The notes: generated by a model not told the origin, from the letters alone. A stretch of 46,737 bases of DNA from Acidobacteriota bacterium (GCA_033549365.1 JAWSUF010000007.1:83154-129890); one strand, 5' to 3'; positions 14,701 to 24,468 are shown, counted from the stretch's first letter. Program-made: numbers and translations.

Positions 14701-16982
14701 AAGACGGCCGGGCGGAGAGAATCCGGGTCTCCGGGGTCATTCAGGGCGTCGGGTTCCGGCCTTTTGTCTTCAGAGAAGCGGAAGCCAGCGGCCTCAAGGG
14801 TTGGGTGAAAAACACGGGAGACGGCGTCGAGATCCATGTCGAATCCCTGAATCCCCGGGCCGTCCCGGATTTCCTCGCCTCTCTGGAAAAAAACCAGCCT
14901 CCCCTTTCGAAGATCGAAACGCTGTCCCATGCACCCGCCGCCTTCCGCGGATACCGCCATTTCCGCATCCTCAAATCGAAACCAGGCGCCGGCGTCGTTT
15001 TCATTTCCCCCGATATCGCGACCTGCGCCGCCTGTCTGGAGGAAATCCGCGATCCGGCCGAGCGGCGCTTCGGCTACGCCTTCACCAACTGCACGGACTG
15101 CGGGCCGCGCTATACCATCGTCCGATCCCTTCCTTATGACAGACCGGGAACGACCATGGCCCGGTTTGAAATGTGCCCGGACTGTGCCCGGGAATACGGC
15201 GATCCTCGCGACAGGAGATATCATGCCCAGCCCATCGCCTGCCCGGCCTGCGGGCCGCATCTGACCCTGAAAGACGCGCGAAGCGGCCGCCGCATTCCGG
15301 GAGGCCTCGAGGCCGCGGCCGAACTCATCCGGAAAGGCCGCGTTCTGGCCGTCAAGGGCATCGGGGGCTTTCATCTCATGGCCTCGGCCTTCGACCGGAC
15401 CGCCGTGCGCCGCATCCGGGACATCAAGCAGCGGAAAAGAAAACCCCTGGCGCTCATGGCCCCGGATCTCGAAACGGCCGCCCGGGCGGCCCGCATCGGC
15501 CCCGAGGAACAAGCCCTGCTTCTCTCGGCGCGCCGGCCCATCGTCCTTCTCCAAAGCCGCGGGACTCTCCCGCTGATCGCGCCGCATCTCCGTGAAGTCG
15601 GCATCATGCTCCCCTACACGCCCCTTCACGCCCTCCTTCTCGAAAAGACAGGGCTTGTCGTGGCCACAAGCTCCAACCCCAAGGACGCCCCGATCATGAC
15701 GGAAGAAAAGGAGGGCCTGGCCGATTTATGCGACGCCGTCCTCAGCCACAACCGGCCGATCGCCATGCGCGCCGACGACTCCGTGCTCAAGGCCTCCCGG
15801 CGCGGGACGCTGTTCGTCCGCCGGGCCCGGGGATATGTCCCTTCCCCTCAGGCCGTTCCCGAATTCCTGAAATCGCGGAAGACCATCCTCGCCCTGGGCG
15901 GCGAATTGAAGGTGGCCGTCTCTCTCTATAAGGACGGCTCGGTCGTCACCAGCCAGTTTCTCGGAGATCTCGACGACTACAGAAATTTCCGCTATTTCGA
16001 GGAAACCGTCGACCACCTGAAGGCGCTGTTCGGAGCGGCTCCCGACATTGTGGTCAGCGACCTCCATCCGGACTTTCGAACGACGCGTTACGCCCAATCC
16101 CTGGGCCTCCCCCACCTTCAGGTTCAACATCACTTCGCCCATGTCCTGGCACCGCTGCTCGAACACGGCATCCAACCCCGGGGCCAAGTTCTGGGGGTCG
16201 CCTTCGACGGTTACGGTTACGGCCCGGGCGGAGAAGCCTGGGGCGGCGAATTCCTGCTGGCCGACTACACCGCCTATGAACGATACGCTCATCTCGAAGA
16301 CGTCCCCCTGCCCGGAGGGGACCTGGCCGCCCGGCAGCCCTGGCGGATGGCCGCCTCCTACCTCCAGAGGGCCTACGGCGACGCATTTCCCCGAGAGGCA
16401 CTAAGGGGCGTGGGACGGGCCAAAATAGAGGCAGTTGCGGCCCTGATGGCCAGCGGGCGGCCGGACCTGAAGACATCGAGCTGCGGGCGCCTGTTCGACG
16501 CCGTTTCCTTTCTCTGCGGTCTTGCCCCGATGACGCTGGAGTACGAGGCCGAAGCGGCCATGCGCCTGGAAGCCGCGGTTTCAGGTCAGACCCGGGGTCG
16601 ATATCCGGTCGCCATCCGGCGCCGCGAACGGCCCCTCACCGCCTCCTTCCGACCGATGATTCGCCGCATCCTCGAGGATCTCGGCCGCGGCGTCTCGGCA
16701 GCCTGGATCGCCGCGAAATTTCACGAATCCCTGGCCCGCTTGATCGTTCGCATCGCAGAGACGGCCCGGAAGGAGCGCGGGGTGGAGATTGTGGTTCTTG
16801 TCGGTGGGGTCTTCCTGAATCGGGTGCTCCTCGAACGGACGGAAACTCTTCTCGAACGGAACGGGTTTCGCGTCCTGCGGCCGGTCCGCTATTCCCCCAA
16901 TGACGAATCTTTGTCTCTCGGGCAGGCTGCCTTCGCCCTGGCCCGGGCTATTCCTCCGGCATCTTGCCCGTCCGGAATTTGA
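14697..16982 (+). CDS. hypF: Carbamoyltransferase HypF
   Basis: The 761-residue protein shows the full HypF order: an acylphosphatase domain (about 5-95, GVIQGVGFRPFV with R21), four CxxC zinc pairs (C110/C113, C132/C135, C160/C163, C182/C185), a YrdC-like domain (about 200-385) and a Kae1-like carbamoyl-transfer domain with HHFAHV and FDGYGYGPGGEAWGGEF. HypF makes the thiocarbamate on HypE that becomes the cyanide ligands of NiFe hydrogenase. The start overlaps queH; a longer reading from 14340 would cover queH. No hypA-E or hydrogenase genes are in the window, so those must lie elsewhere. Its last 35 bases overlap the convergent gene ending at 16948. Confidence 0.93.
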   Translation: MKDGRAERIRVSGVIQGVGFRPFVFREAEASGLKGWVKNTGDGVEIHVESLNPRAVPDFLASLEKNQPPLSKIETLSHAPAAFRGYRHFRILKSKPGAGVVFISPDIATCAACLEEIRDPAERRFGYAFTNCTDCGPRYTIVRSLPYDRPGTTMARFEMCPDCAREYGDPRDRRYHAQPIACPACGPHLTLKDARSGRRIPGGLEAAAELIRKGRVLAVKGIGGFHLMASAFDRTAVRRIRDIKQRKRKPLALMAPDLETAARAARIGPEEQALLLSARRPIVLLQSRGTLPLIAPHLREVGIMLPYTPLHALLLEKTGLVVATSSNPKDAPIMTEEKEGLADLCDAVLSHNRPIAMRADDSVLKASRRGTLFVRRARGYVPSPQAVPEFLKSRKTILALGGELKVAVSLYKDGSVVTSQFLGDLDDYRNFRYFEETVDHLKALFGAAPDIVVSDLHPDFRTTRYAQSLGLPHLQVQHHFAHVLAPLLEHGIQPRGQVLGVAFDGYGYGPGGEAWGGEFLLADYTAYERYAHLEDVPLPGGDLAARQPWRMAASYLQRAYGDAFPREALRGVGRAKIEAVAALMASGRPDLKTSSCGRLFDAVSFLCGLAPMTLEYEAEAAMRLEAAVSGQTRGRYPVAIRRRERPLTASFRPMIRRILEDLGRGVSAAWIAAKFHESLARLIVRIAETARKERGVEIVVLVGGVFLNRVLLERTETLLERNGFRVLRPVRYSPNDESLSLGQAAFALARAIPPASCPSGI

Positions 16983-17670
16983 TCCCTCCGGACAGGGACA
17001 GAATGCCGTTCAGGATTCCGGCCGCGATCCATCCCAAGACTCCGGAGGCCGCAAATCCGGCGATGCCGCCGGCGGCGGCGAAGAGGATGCCGCCCAGGAG
17101 CTTGCCCTGAATGTCCTTCAGGAATTCCGGGAGGGCGCTCGACAGGGCCGGGAAAAACGTCGTCGAGCCGGCCAGAACTCCGGCCATTAGCCCGAAAAAA
17201 GCCCCGGCCGTCCCGGCGACAAGGGCCAAAGATATCGGATGGACGGATTTCAGAACGCGGACGCTCTCCTCCTCGGCGAAGTCGCCTTCGCCTGTGACGC
17301 GGCCCAAGTTTTCAAGAAGTCCGTCGGTATCCGAAAAGGAATCGATCCGATCCTCGTCGTCCGCGCCGTCGACCAAACCGCCGCACCTCTCACAGGCTTC
17401 GACGTCCAGATCATTCTCCAAACCGCAATGAATGCAGATGGCTTTCCCTTCACCGGCGGAAGGGGGATGGGACGGCGTCCACTTGCGGCCGTCGAAGACG
17501 TACCATTTGCCGGTCTGAACGCCGATCATCCAGAACCGGCCCTGATCGTCCCGGACCCGCAGCTTTTTGAGGCTTTCGATGAACTCCTGTTTGGTGATCT
17601 CTTTATTGCGAAACCGGCGCTTCATGCGGGCGAGCGCCGTCTCGACATTTCTGAATTCATCGGTGTTCAT
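16948..17670 (-). CDS. Zinc-ribbon membrane protein of unknown function
   Basis: The 240-residue protein begins with a short charged helix-rich domain (KEITKQEFIESLKKLRV, about 21-37), then a segment resembling a GYF/DUF4339-like fold (FWMIGVQTGKWYVFDGRKW), a CIHCG...CERCGG zinc ribbon near residues 75-95, an acidic linker, and two glycine/alanine-rich hydrophobic regions (about 145-175 and 190-225) that may be membrane hairpins. Function is unknown. I chose the ATG at 17670 because a TATAAT box lies on the minus strand at 17689-17684, after the alternative upstream start at 17736. The 3' end overlaps hypF tail to tail by 35 bases. Confidence 0.65.
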   Translation of the reverse strand: MNTDEFRNVETALARMKRRFRNKEITKQEFIESLKKLRVRDDQGRFWMIGVQTGKWYVFDGRKWTPSHPPSAGEGKAICIHCGLENDLDVEACERCGGLVDGADDEDRIDSFSDTDGLLENLGRVTGEGDFAEEESVRVLKSVHPISLALVAGTAGAFFGLMAGVLAGSTTFFPALSSALPEFLKDIQGKLLGGILFAAAGGIAGFAASGVLGWIAAGILNGILSLSGGIKFRTGKMPEE

Positions 17671-17828
17671 GAATCTTTCCGGTATTATATCAGGAATGAC
17701 CCGGGCCCGGAAAGGAAGTGTCGTTTTTTTGTGCATTCCGTCATATCTTCATGACTGCCTTGATTTTTTGCCTGGAAAAAGCCCCTTTTCCACAACGATT
17801 TTCACACGAACTGTGAATATTTTTCGGC

Positions 17829-18761
17829 CTAGAACAGACCGGTTTGCCTCAAAAGAGAAAGACCGCTGAATCCCTTGATCGGATCGGGAACGAATGTCAC
17901 AAGAAAAACCAGAATGAGGAGAAACGCCGTCAGCCGCCGGCCCGGGGTCAAAGGGATATCCTCATCGAGAATCCGGGGGTGCTTGAGACCCAGCATGAAG
18001 ATGACCAGAATCCAGACAAACCAGCCGAGCCAGAAAAAAACCCCCATGACGAACAGGACCGCGGGGAAGACCCTGGCTGCCCGAAGGGACTTTCCGCCGA
18101 AGGCCGCATAGGCGATATGGCCTCCGTCCAATTGACCCAAAGGGAAGAGATTGAAGGCCGTGACCAGCATCCCCACCCAACCGGCGAAGCCGATGGGATG
18201 AAGAACGACATCGTGCGCGGGAGGAATCGGGCCCAGGACAAGCCCGGCGACAAACTTGAGGATCAGGGATTCCCCGAAGACGATGGCTTCCTCCCGGGGG
18301 AGGGCGGGAACGACTTTCGACAGAGCCAGCCCCACAAACAGAGCCGGCAAGGCCAGAGAAAAGCCGACAATCGGTCCGGCCGCCCCGATATCGAAGAGTT
18401 GGCGTTTGCGCGTGATGGGCGAGCGGATTTTGATGAAGGCGCCCAGGGTGCCGACAAGCGTCGGCGCGGGGATGAAATAGGGCCAGGTGGCCTCGATGCC
18501 GTAGCGGCGGCAGGCAAGATAATGGCCGAGTTCATGACCGACCAGGATCCCCAGGAGAACCACGACATAAATCGCGCTGAGAACAAGGACGGAACCGTCT
18601 ATAAGAGACCGGATGTCCGTGGGCCCGGAATCGAGCGCCATGTTTTGGGCATGAAAGAAACTCACGCTCCATGTCAGGCCGACTGCATAAGTCGATAGAA
18701 CCGTCAGAATGAACAACAGGATATTGAGTCCGCGGCGGGCGATGAAAGGCTTGGTGTCCAT
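17829..18761 (-). CDS. M50 site-2-protease-like membrane metalloprotease
   Basis: The 310-residue protein has about six to eight membrane segments and both halves of the M50 active site: HELGH at residues 76-80 and NLFPLGQLDGGH at 204-215, whose aspartate is the third zinc ligand. It cleaves membrane-embedded substrates, typically in signalling or stress responses. It lacks a PDZ domain, so it is closer to the short EcsB/YdiL-like and archaeal types than to RseP. It starts only 12 bases past the T-run of the terminator at 18774-18807, with no clear promoter between, so expression may depend on read-through from the ferredoxin unit. Confidence 0.87.
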   Translation of the reverse strand: MDTKPFIARRGLNILLFILTVLSTYAVGLTWSVSFFHAQNMALDSGPTDIRSLIDGSVLVLSAIYVVVLLGILVGHELGHYLACRRYGIEATWPYFIPAPTLVGTLGAFIKIRSPITRKRQLFDIGAAGPIVGFSLALPALFVGLALSKVVPALPREEAIVFGESLILKFVAGLVLGPIPPAHDVVLHPIGFAGWVGMLVTAFNLFPLGQLDGGHIAYAAFGGKSLRAARVFPAVLFVMGVFFWLGWFVWILVIFMLGLKHPRILDEDIPLTPGRRLTAFLLILVFLVTFVPDPIKGFSGLSLLRQTGLF

Positions 18762-18773
18762 GGTCTTCCGGCC

Positions 18774-18807
18774 AAAAAAAATAGGAGTGAGGGGCTCACT
18801 CCTATTT
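18774..18807 (-). terminator. Rho-independent terminator after the ferredoxin gene
   Basis: AAATAGGAGTGAG (18779-18791) and its exact complement (18795-18807) form a 13-bp stem with a 3-base loop. On the minus strand the stem runs into a stretch of eight T residues (18781-18774). This is the only classic intrinsic terminator in the window. It ends the TPR protein-ferredoxin unit, directly ahead of the M50 protease start. Confidence 0.85.
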
Positions 18808-18834
18808 AAAATCGGATGAGGGGTTGGCGACCGG

Positions 18835-19762
<928 letters not shown>

Positions 19763-19790
19763 CGTTGACTCCTCGCTCCGCGAGTCCCTC

Positions 19791-19819
19791 AGGTTAGCAC
19801 AACCGGGGACGAAAACCAA
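19791..19819 (-). promoter_or_regulatory. sigma-70-type promoter of the TPR-ferredoxin unit
   Basis: On the minus strand TTGGTT (19819-19814) and TAACCT (19796-19791) are 17 bases apart. The predicted start near 19785 gives a leader with GAGGAG before the ATG at 19762. It lies just downstream of tRNA-Arg, so the tRNA and the TPR gene need not share a transcript. Confidence 0.5.
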
Positions 19820-19862
19820 GACGGCCGCTTCCGCACCGGGCATCCGGCTTCCGGGCGCGGGA

Positions 19863-19940
19863 TGGCACCCCTGCCCGGACTCGAACCGGGGACACATGGA
19901 TTAGGAATCCATTGCTCTATCCATACTGAGCTACAGGGGT
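19863..19940 (-). tRNA. tRNA-Arg (anticodon CCU)
   Basis: The minus strand folds as a complete 78-nt tRNA. The acceptor stem ACCCCTG pairs with CAGGGGT, the D stem is GCTC/GAGC, the anticodon stem ATGGA/TCCAT encloses the loop TTCCTAA, and the T arm is CCCGG-TTCGAGT-CCGGG. The anticodon CCT reads AGG (arginine). The discriminator is G and the 3' CCA is encoded (19865-19863). Confidence 0.95.
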
Positions 19941-19963
19941 ACCTTGCGTTTTCAGCCGCCATC

Positions 19964-19992
19964 ACTATAGCCCAATCCCGGCTCTTTTTCAA
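19964..19992 (-). promoter_or_regulatory. sigma-70-type promoter of tRNA-Arg
   Basis: On the minus strand TTGAAA (19992-19987) and TATAGT (19969-19964) are separated by 17 bases, placing transcription start near 19957, about 17 bases before the mature tRNA 5' end. Confidence 0.7.
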
Positions 19993-20093
19993 TCCGGCGC
20001 CTGTCGCCCCGCCGCGCTCAATCGGCGGTTTTCCGGAAGAGGTAAACAAGCTTTTTCAAGGCGATATCGCTCCTTAAAAAAATAAGGGCGGCG

Positions 20094-20909
20094 CTACAGC
20101 CTCATGCCTTCCGCGGCAGCCAATGTCCGGGGGAACTCCCGCCGCGCGGATTCGAGAAGAGCCTCCACTTGCTCGTCGGAATGATCCGGATTCCAGTGGG
20201 ACAGCACCAGATGCCCGACGCCGGCCGCCCGGGCCAGCCGCGTTCCTTCAAGCCAGGTGGAATGTCCCCACCCTTTTTTTCCCTTGTTGTATTCTTCAGG
20301 GGTATACGTCGCATCATAGACAAGGTGATCGGCACCTCGGGCCAAGATCGCCAGAACTTCGTCCACGCCCGTGTCCGGGTGTTCGGTGTCCATCGCCATA
20401 ACCACACTCGCGCCGCCCGCATCGAGGCGGAACGCCGTGCTTCCCTGAGGATGGCGCAGGGGGCAGGACGAGAATCGGACATCGGCGATCTCGAGGCCCT
20501 CTTCGAACTTCCGGAATGTCTTGCGGCAGGGTGTCTCATCGAGATCCAGGGGGAATGCCCGCCCTTTCATCAGACCGGCCAGGATCTCCCGCGTTTCCTC
20601 AGGATCGGTTGCCGCCAGGACCGTGAGTTCGGTCCGGGAGGAATAGAGCGGAGCGAAGAAAGGGAACCCGATGATGTGATCGAGATGGAAATGGGTCAAG
20701 AACAGAAAAACCCGGAGATCCTTCCCGGAGGTTTCCCTCATCAATCGATCCCCGAGGGGCCGGATTCCGGTTCCGGCGTCGATGATCGCAACGGCCTCCG
20801 AAGACAGGCGCCGGGACGCGCAGAGCGTGTGTCCGCCGTAGCGGATCTTGTCTTGTCCCGGCGACGGGAACGTCCCCCGGACTCCCCAGAATTCGATCCC
20901 TATGGACAT
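20094..20909 (-). CDS. Metallo-beta-lactamase-fold hydrolase, possible phosphodiesterase
   Basis: The 271-residue protein has the MBL metal site THFHLDH (72-78), later ligands in MDTEHPD and YDATYTPEEY, and a C-terminal LVLSHW strand, so both metal positions look intact. It begins WGVRGTFPSPG, typical of MBL hydrolases related to phosphoribosyl cyclic phosphodiesterases and class III cyclic-nucleotide phosphodiesterases. Its gene starts three bases after the stop of an adenylate cyclase on the same strand, with GAAGGAG as ribosome binding site. That makes cyclic-nucleotide breakdown an attractive role, but the sequence does not prove it; other small phosphodiesters are possible. Confidence 0.75.
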   Translation of the reverse strand: MSIGIEFWGVRGTFPSPGQDKIRYGGHTLCASRRLSSEAVAIIDAGTGIRPLGDRLMRETSGKDLRVFLFLTHFHLDHIIGFPFFAPLYSSRTELTVLAATDPEETREILAGLMKGRAFPLDLDETPCRKTFRKFEEGLEIADVRFSSCPLRHPQGSTAFRLDAGGASVVMAMDTEHPDTGVDEVLAILARGADHLVYDATYTPEEYNKGKKGWGHSTWLEGTRLARAAGVGHLVLSHWNPDHSDEQVEALLESARREFPRTLAAAEGMRL

Positions 20910-20912
20910 GCG

Positions 20913-23000
20913 TCATTTCTCCTTCAGGACGAAGACCCCGTCCCAATCTCCGGACGGCGGATCATTCAGCAACGCGCGGCAACGCGCGGCGAAGACCGCC
21001 GCCGCGGGATCGCCCTCCAAACCCAGAAAGCCCTCCAGGGCGGACTCGAAACGGCGCGCCCGGTAGTCCGCCAGGGCGGCGGCATAAGCTGCCGAGCGCG
21101 CGGCCGTGTCCGGTGAAAGCCGCCCCGGTTCTCCCAGCGGCTCGAAGATCCGGACGGGAACGCTTTTCCCGATCACCCGGATTTGATCGATTTCCCGGAA
21201 GAGATAGCCGGCGCCGGCCGGACGGACGGTTTCTTCCCCGGCGAGGATGGGCACACCGTAATGTTTACAGACGCCCTCCAGCCGCGAAGCCAGGTTCATG
21301 GTGTCGCCCATGGCCGTATAGTCGAACCTGTTCCGGGATCCCATGTTGCCCACGACGGCGGGGCCGGAATTCAGTCCAATACGCATGGCGACATCGCATC
21401 CGAACCGCGCCTTGAATTCCGGACGGATCTCCGCCAGGCGCCTCTGGCATTCCCCGGCGGCCCGGCAGGCCCGGAGAGCATGGTCGGGCTGGTCGAGAGG
21501 GGCGTTCCAGAAGGCGATGATGGCGTCGCCTTCGTACTTGTCCAGAGTGCCGCCCTCGGCCAGAATGATGTCCGTCATCTCCGACAAATAGGCATTCAGC
21601 AGGGCGACGAGTTCGTCCGGCGACAGCTTTTCGGCGATCGACGTGAACCCGGCCACGTCGGAAAAGAAGGCGGTGATCTCCCGTCTCTCTCCACCGAGAG
21701 CGAGGAGAGACGGGTCGCGAATGACCCTGTCGATGACATCGGGACTGAGGTAATAACGGAAAGCGCTTTTAATGAACCGCCTCTGCCGTCCCTCGATGCC
21801 GTAGTTGAGGAGCGCGGCCGACAGGAAAGCGATGATGACGGCGGCGGACGGCGCCGCCGCCTCCATCCACCAGCCCGAACGGAAGGCCGCCGCAGCCGCC
21901 AGTCCGGGAAGAGCCAGGGCGACGGGGAAAAACAACCCGGCCCAGACGATCTTGACAATGAGCGACGTTCCAATGCCGGCGACGAGGGCGAATGCGATGA
22001 TGGTCATGAATGAAACCCAGGCCGGAGGAAACCGGACGAAATCCCCCCGGACGAGGTTGTCGGCGGCCGTGGCCAGAATATCCATGCCGTGCGTGACGGC
22101 GCCGAAGGGGCCGGGCCGGAAATCGAAGAGCCCGGCGGCCGTCGTCCCGACGACGACGGTTTTTCCGGCGAATTCCCGGGGATCGATCTGGGGAGGTTTC
22201 CCCTCTTCCATGAGCGCTTGCGAATTGATGACGGCAGCCGCGGAATACTTCCGGTAGGTCCCCGAAGGCCCGTGGTATTTCAGGATGAGGCATCCGGAGC
22301 GGTCCAACGGGATGCGGGAGAGATCGACGCCTCCCATCAGAAAATCGGCAAGCCTTAGCGGGAGCGACGGCAGAACGATATCCCCGAATCGTCCGGCCAG
22401 GGGAATTCTTCGATAAATCGCGTCGCCGTCGGGTCGAAACTGGACATTTCCCAGGCCGGCCGCGGCCCTGGCCAGGGGTTCGATGGGCAGGACAACCGCG
22501 GTCGCTTCCGGAACGAGGGCTCGGCGCGGGATGCGGCTTCCGAGGTCCAGGGCTCGAAGTTCCCCCTCTCTTTCCGAGAGATAGGGAGCGGGCTCACCCC
22601 CGCTCATGAACAGAGGGAGAAACACATTCTCCGACTCGGCCATCGCCGCCGCCAGCGATGCGTCATCCTCGTCACCGTATCCGGACCCTTCGGAAAAAAT
22701 CAGGTCGAAAAAGACGGCCGCGGCGCCGCCGGTCCTCAGAAAATCCACCAGAGCGGCGTACATCTGGCGCGGCCACGGCCAGGGAAGTCCCTGCTCTCCG
22801 GCATAAAGATCCAGGCTATACTGATCGATTTCGATGCCGACGATATCCTTCGAGGCCCGGTCGGCATCCGACAGGAGCCTGAGTCTCAGGTCCCAGGATT
22901 TCCACTCGAGATGGTCGAAAACATGGAGAGCGGCCAGAACGGCGATCACGATTCCGGCGGCCGTACCGACGGCGGCGCCCCGCAGGATTTTTCGATTCAT
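20913..23000 (-). CDS. CHASE2-domain adenylate cyclase
   Basis: The 695-residue protein has a signal-anchor helix (about 9-26), an extracytoplasmic CHASE2 sensor (about 35-320), three closely spaced membrane helices (about 328-348, 352-373, 383-400) and a class III nucleotide cyclase domain (about 440-625). Metal aspartates are D448 in FSDVAGFT and D492 in KYEGDAI. K488 and D566 (in MGDTMN) occupy the adenine-selecting positions, so it should make cAMP rather than cGMP. The input sensed by CHASE2 is unknown. It sits 18 bases after the M48 protease gene and three bases before the MBL hydrolase, inside one minus-strand unit. Confidence 0.9.
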   Translation of the reverse strand: MNRKILRGAAVGTAAGIVIAVLAALHVFDHLEWKSWDLRLRLLSDADRASKDIVGIEIDQYSLDLYAGEQGLPWPWPRQMYAALVDFLRTGGAAAVFFDLIFSEGSGYGDEDDASLAAAMAESENVFLPLFMSGGEPAPYLSEREGELRALDLGSRIPRRALVPEATAVVLPIEPLARAAAGLGNVQFRPDGDAIYRRIPLAGRFGDIVLPSLPLRLADFLMGGVDLSRIPLDRSGCLILKYHGPSGTYRKYSAAAVINSQALMEEGKPPQIDPREFAGKTVVVGTTAAGLFDFRPGPFGAVTHGMDILATAADNLVRGDFVRFPPAWVSFMTIIAFALVAGIGTSLIVKIVWAGLFFPVALALPGLAAAAAFRSGWWMEAAAPSAAVIIAFLSAALLNYGIEGRQRRFIKSAFRYYLSPDVIDRVIRDPSLLALGGERREITAFFSDVAGFTSIAEKLSPDELVALLNAYLSEMTDIILAEGGTLDKYEGDAIIAFWNAPLDQPDHALRACRAAGECQRRLAEIRPEFKARFGCDVAMRIGLNSGPAVVGNMGSRNRFDYTAMGDTMNLASRLEGVCKHYGVPILAGEETVRPAGAGYLFREIDQIRVIGKSVPVRIFEPLGEPGRLSPDTAARSAAYAAALADYRARRFESALEGFLGLEGDPAAAVFAARCRALLNDPPSGDWDGVFVLKEK

Positions 23001-23018
23001 CCCGGTCCGCCGCGGCGC

Positions 23019-23933
23019 CTACTTCAGGTTTTTCATGGCCAGGGCAAAACGTTGGGATCGAACATCGGCCCCGGCCGGTGACGGCTCGGGAAGAGGGGCG
23101 ATGTGTTTGCCGGCCCGATCGATGCGTTGTTTCGGTGTCGGGTGAGTCCGGTACCAGCCTCGCCCCTCGGAATCGGCGGACCGGTCTTCAATCGCCTGAA
23201 GAAGATCGGGGAGAGCCAGGGGATCGTAACCCGTTCCGGAAGCGAACCGGACGGCCAGCGCGTCGGCTTCATATTCATACTTTCTGTCATAACCGCGCTC
23301 AACGAGACTCTCCACGATATCGCCGAGAACATCCTCGAACACATCGGTCAGTTGGGCCAATTCCTGCGGTCCGTAACGCCGGGCGACCTCGGAACCGATG
23401 ACCTTGAAGGCATCGACCAGCCTGGATTTTTTGATGGATTGCAGGCCGTGGCGGGCGGTGACGTGCCCGATTTCGTGGGCCAGGAGGACGGCCAGCATGT
23501 CCTCGTCGCGGCAAAGCCGCAAAAGACCCTTGGAAACAAAAACGAATCCGCCCGGAGCCGCCAGGGCGTTGACCTCGTCCGTGTCGAGAACCAGGAACCG
23601 GTAGCCGGCGAAAGTCTCCGGACGGTCCGAATTCCAGGCGATGGCCGTTCCCAGGAGATTCAGATACTGGGTCAGTTCGCGGTTTTCATAGGCGGGGTAA
23701 CGCGCCAGAATCAGGGCGGCCACGGCCCGGCCGATATAGTATTCCTCCTCGTCCGTGATTTCGGCGAACGTCGATCGCAGGGCTTGCGTTGTTTTGCCGA
23801 CGGTTTGCCGGTCGGCCGACGAGATCGGGCTTTTGTCTCCGGCAAGATCCAATCCCTGGTCGATGACGGAGCACCCCGACAAAATGAGAGACCCGAGAAC
23901 GACCGCCGAAACCGACAGCTTCAGGTCTCTCAT
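23019..23933 (-). CDS. M48 family lipoprotein metalloprotease
   Basis: The 304-residue protein has a lipoprotein signal ending LILSGC with C21 as the lipidated cysteine, followed by an M48 peptidase domain. Zinc ligands are H153 and H157 in HEIGH and E222 in YEYEAD. The conserved AAPGGFVFVSKGLL and THPTPKQRI stretches match the BepA/LoiP group of periplasmic proteases that check outer-membrane proteins. It lacks obvious C-terminal TPRs, so it resembles LoiP more than BepA. Its start overlaps the stop of the SH3 gene (ATGA at 23933-23930), and the cyclase follows. Confidence 0.88.
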   Translation of the reverse strand: MRDLKLSVSAVVLGSLILSGCSVIDQGLDLAGDKSPISSADRQTVGKTTQALRSTFAEITDEEEYYIGRAVAALILARYPAYENRELTQYLNLLGTAIAWNSDRPETFAGYRFLVLDTDEVNALAAPGGFVFVSKGLLRLCRDEDMLAVLLAHEIGHVTARHGLQSIKKSRLVDAFKVIGSEVARRYGPQELAQLTDVFEDVLGDIVESLVERGYDRKYEYEADALAVRFASGTGYDPLALPDLLQAIEDRSADSEGRGWYRTHPTPKQRIDRAGKHIAPLPEPSPAGADVRSQRFALAMKNLK

Positions 23934-24415
23934 CGGGATCCTCCCTCGACGTCGAGGCGGCCTTTTTTGAGGAAAGCCAGAACGGCCTCCGGAGACACCG
24001 CGATTTTCAGCATTCGTTCCACGGCGTCATAATCGGCGCCGGTGTTCCTGGCTTTGTAACTGTCTTCGACCTGCTTGTTGAAGCCCTTTCCGGCCAGGGC
24101 GACCTCTCCGGCCGTGGCCTGGGTTTTGAGGCCCTTATCCATGGCCGCAAGCTTGAATTTCCGGGCTTCGACGGCGCTTTCATGCACCCAGCCGGTCACT
24201 CCGGCGGTGTTCCTGGCCTGGATCCAGGCTCCCTCGGCGGAAATCCGCTCCAGCGTCTCTCCCTGGCGGAGGGTTGCAACCGACGCGGCATAGAACTTGG
24301 GCTCGCGCCGGAGACTCGTTGTCTGGACTTTGATGACGAGCGTCTCCGCGATCAATAAGGCTGCGGCCGCGGCCAGAACCGCGATAAAGGCCGCTATGCG
24401 GACGGACCGTTTCAT
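23930..24415 (-). CDS. Exported bacterial SH3-domain protein
   Basis: The 161-residue protein has a signal peptide or anchor (about residues 5-23) and an SH3b-like domain (about 27-85) with the typical LRREPKFYAASVATLRQGETLE and GWVHESAVEAR stretches. Such domains usually bind peptidoglycan or envelope proteins. The C-terminal 75 residues contain a conserved-looking GKGFNKQVEDSYKARN segment and no known motif. It is the first gene of the four-gene minus-strand unit and has its own promoter at 24439-24468 and an AGGAGG ribosome binding site. The pairing with an M48 protease suggests an envelope quality-control role. Confidence 0.78.
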   Translation of the reverse strand: MKRSVRIAAFIAVLAAAAALLIAETLVIKVQTTSLRREPKFYAASVATLRQGETLERISAEGAWIQARNTAGVTGWVHESAVEARKFKLAAMDKGLKTQATAGEVALAGKGFNKQVEDSYKARNTGADYDAVERMLKIAVSPEAVLAFLKKGRLDVEGGSR

Positions 24416-24438
24416 CTCAACCTCCTGTCTTCCGTTTC

Positions 24439-24468
24439 AATATATGACTAATGAGAAATCGCTGTCAA
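24439..24468 (-). promoter_or_regulatory. sigma-70-type promoter of the SH3-M48-cyclase-MBL unit
   Basis: On the minus strand a perfect TTGACA (24468-24463) and TATATT (24444-24439) are 18 bases apart, with a leader containing AGGAGG before the ATG at 24415. It is divergent from, and 27 bases away from, the promoter at 24496-24524. Confidence 0.72.

Noticed and set aside
17801-17817. CRP-type operator, considered because an adenylate cyclase is present
   Set aside because: The sequence TTCACA-N5-TGTGAA has the arms in the opposite order from TGTGA-N6-TCACA, so it is not a CRP site. As a terminator it has a T-run only on the plus strand, where no gene lies upstream.
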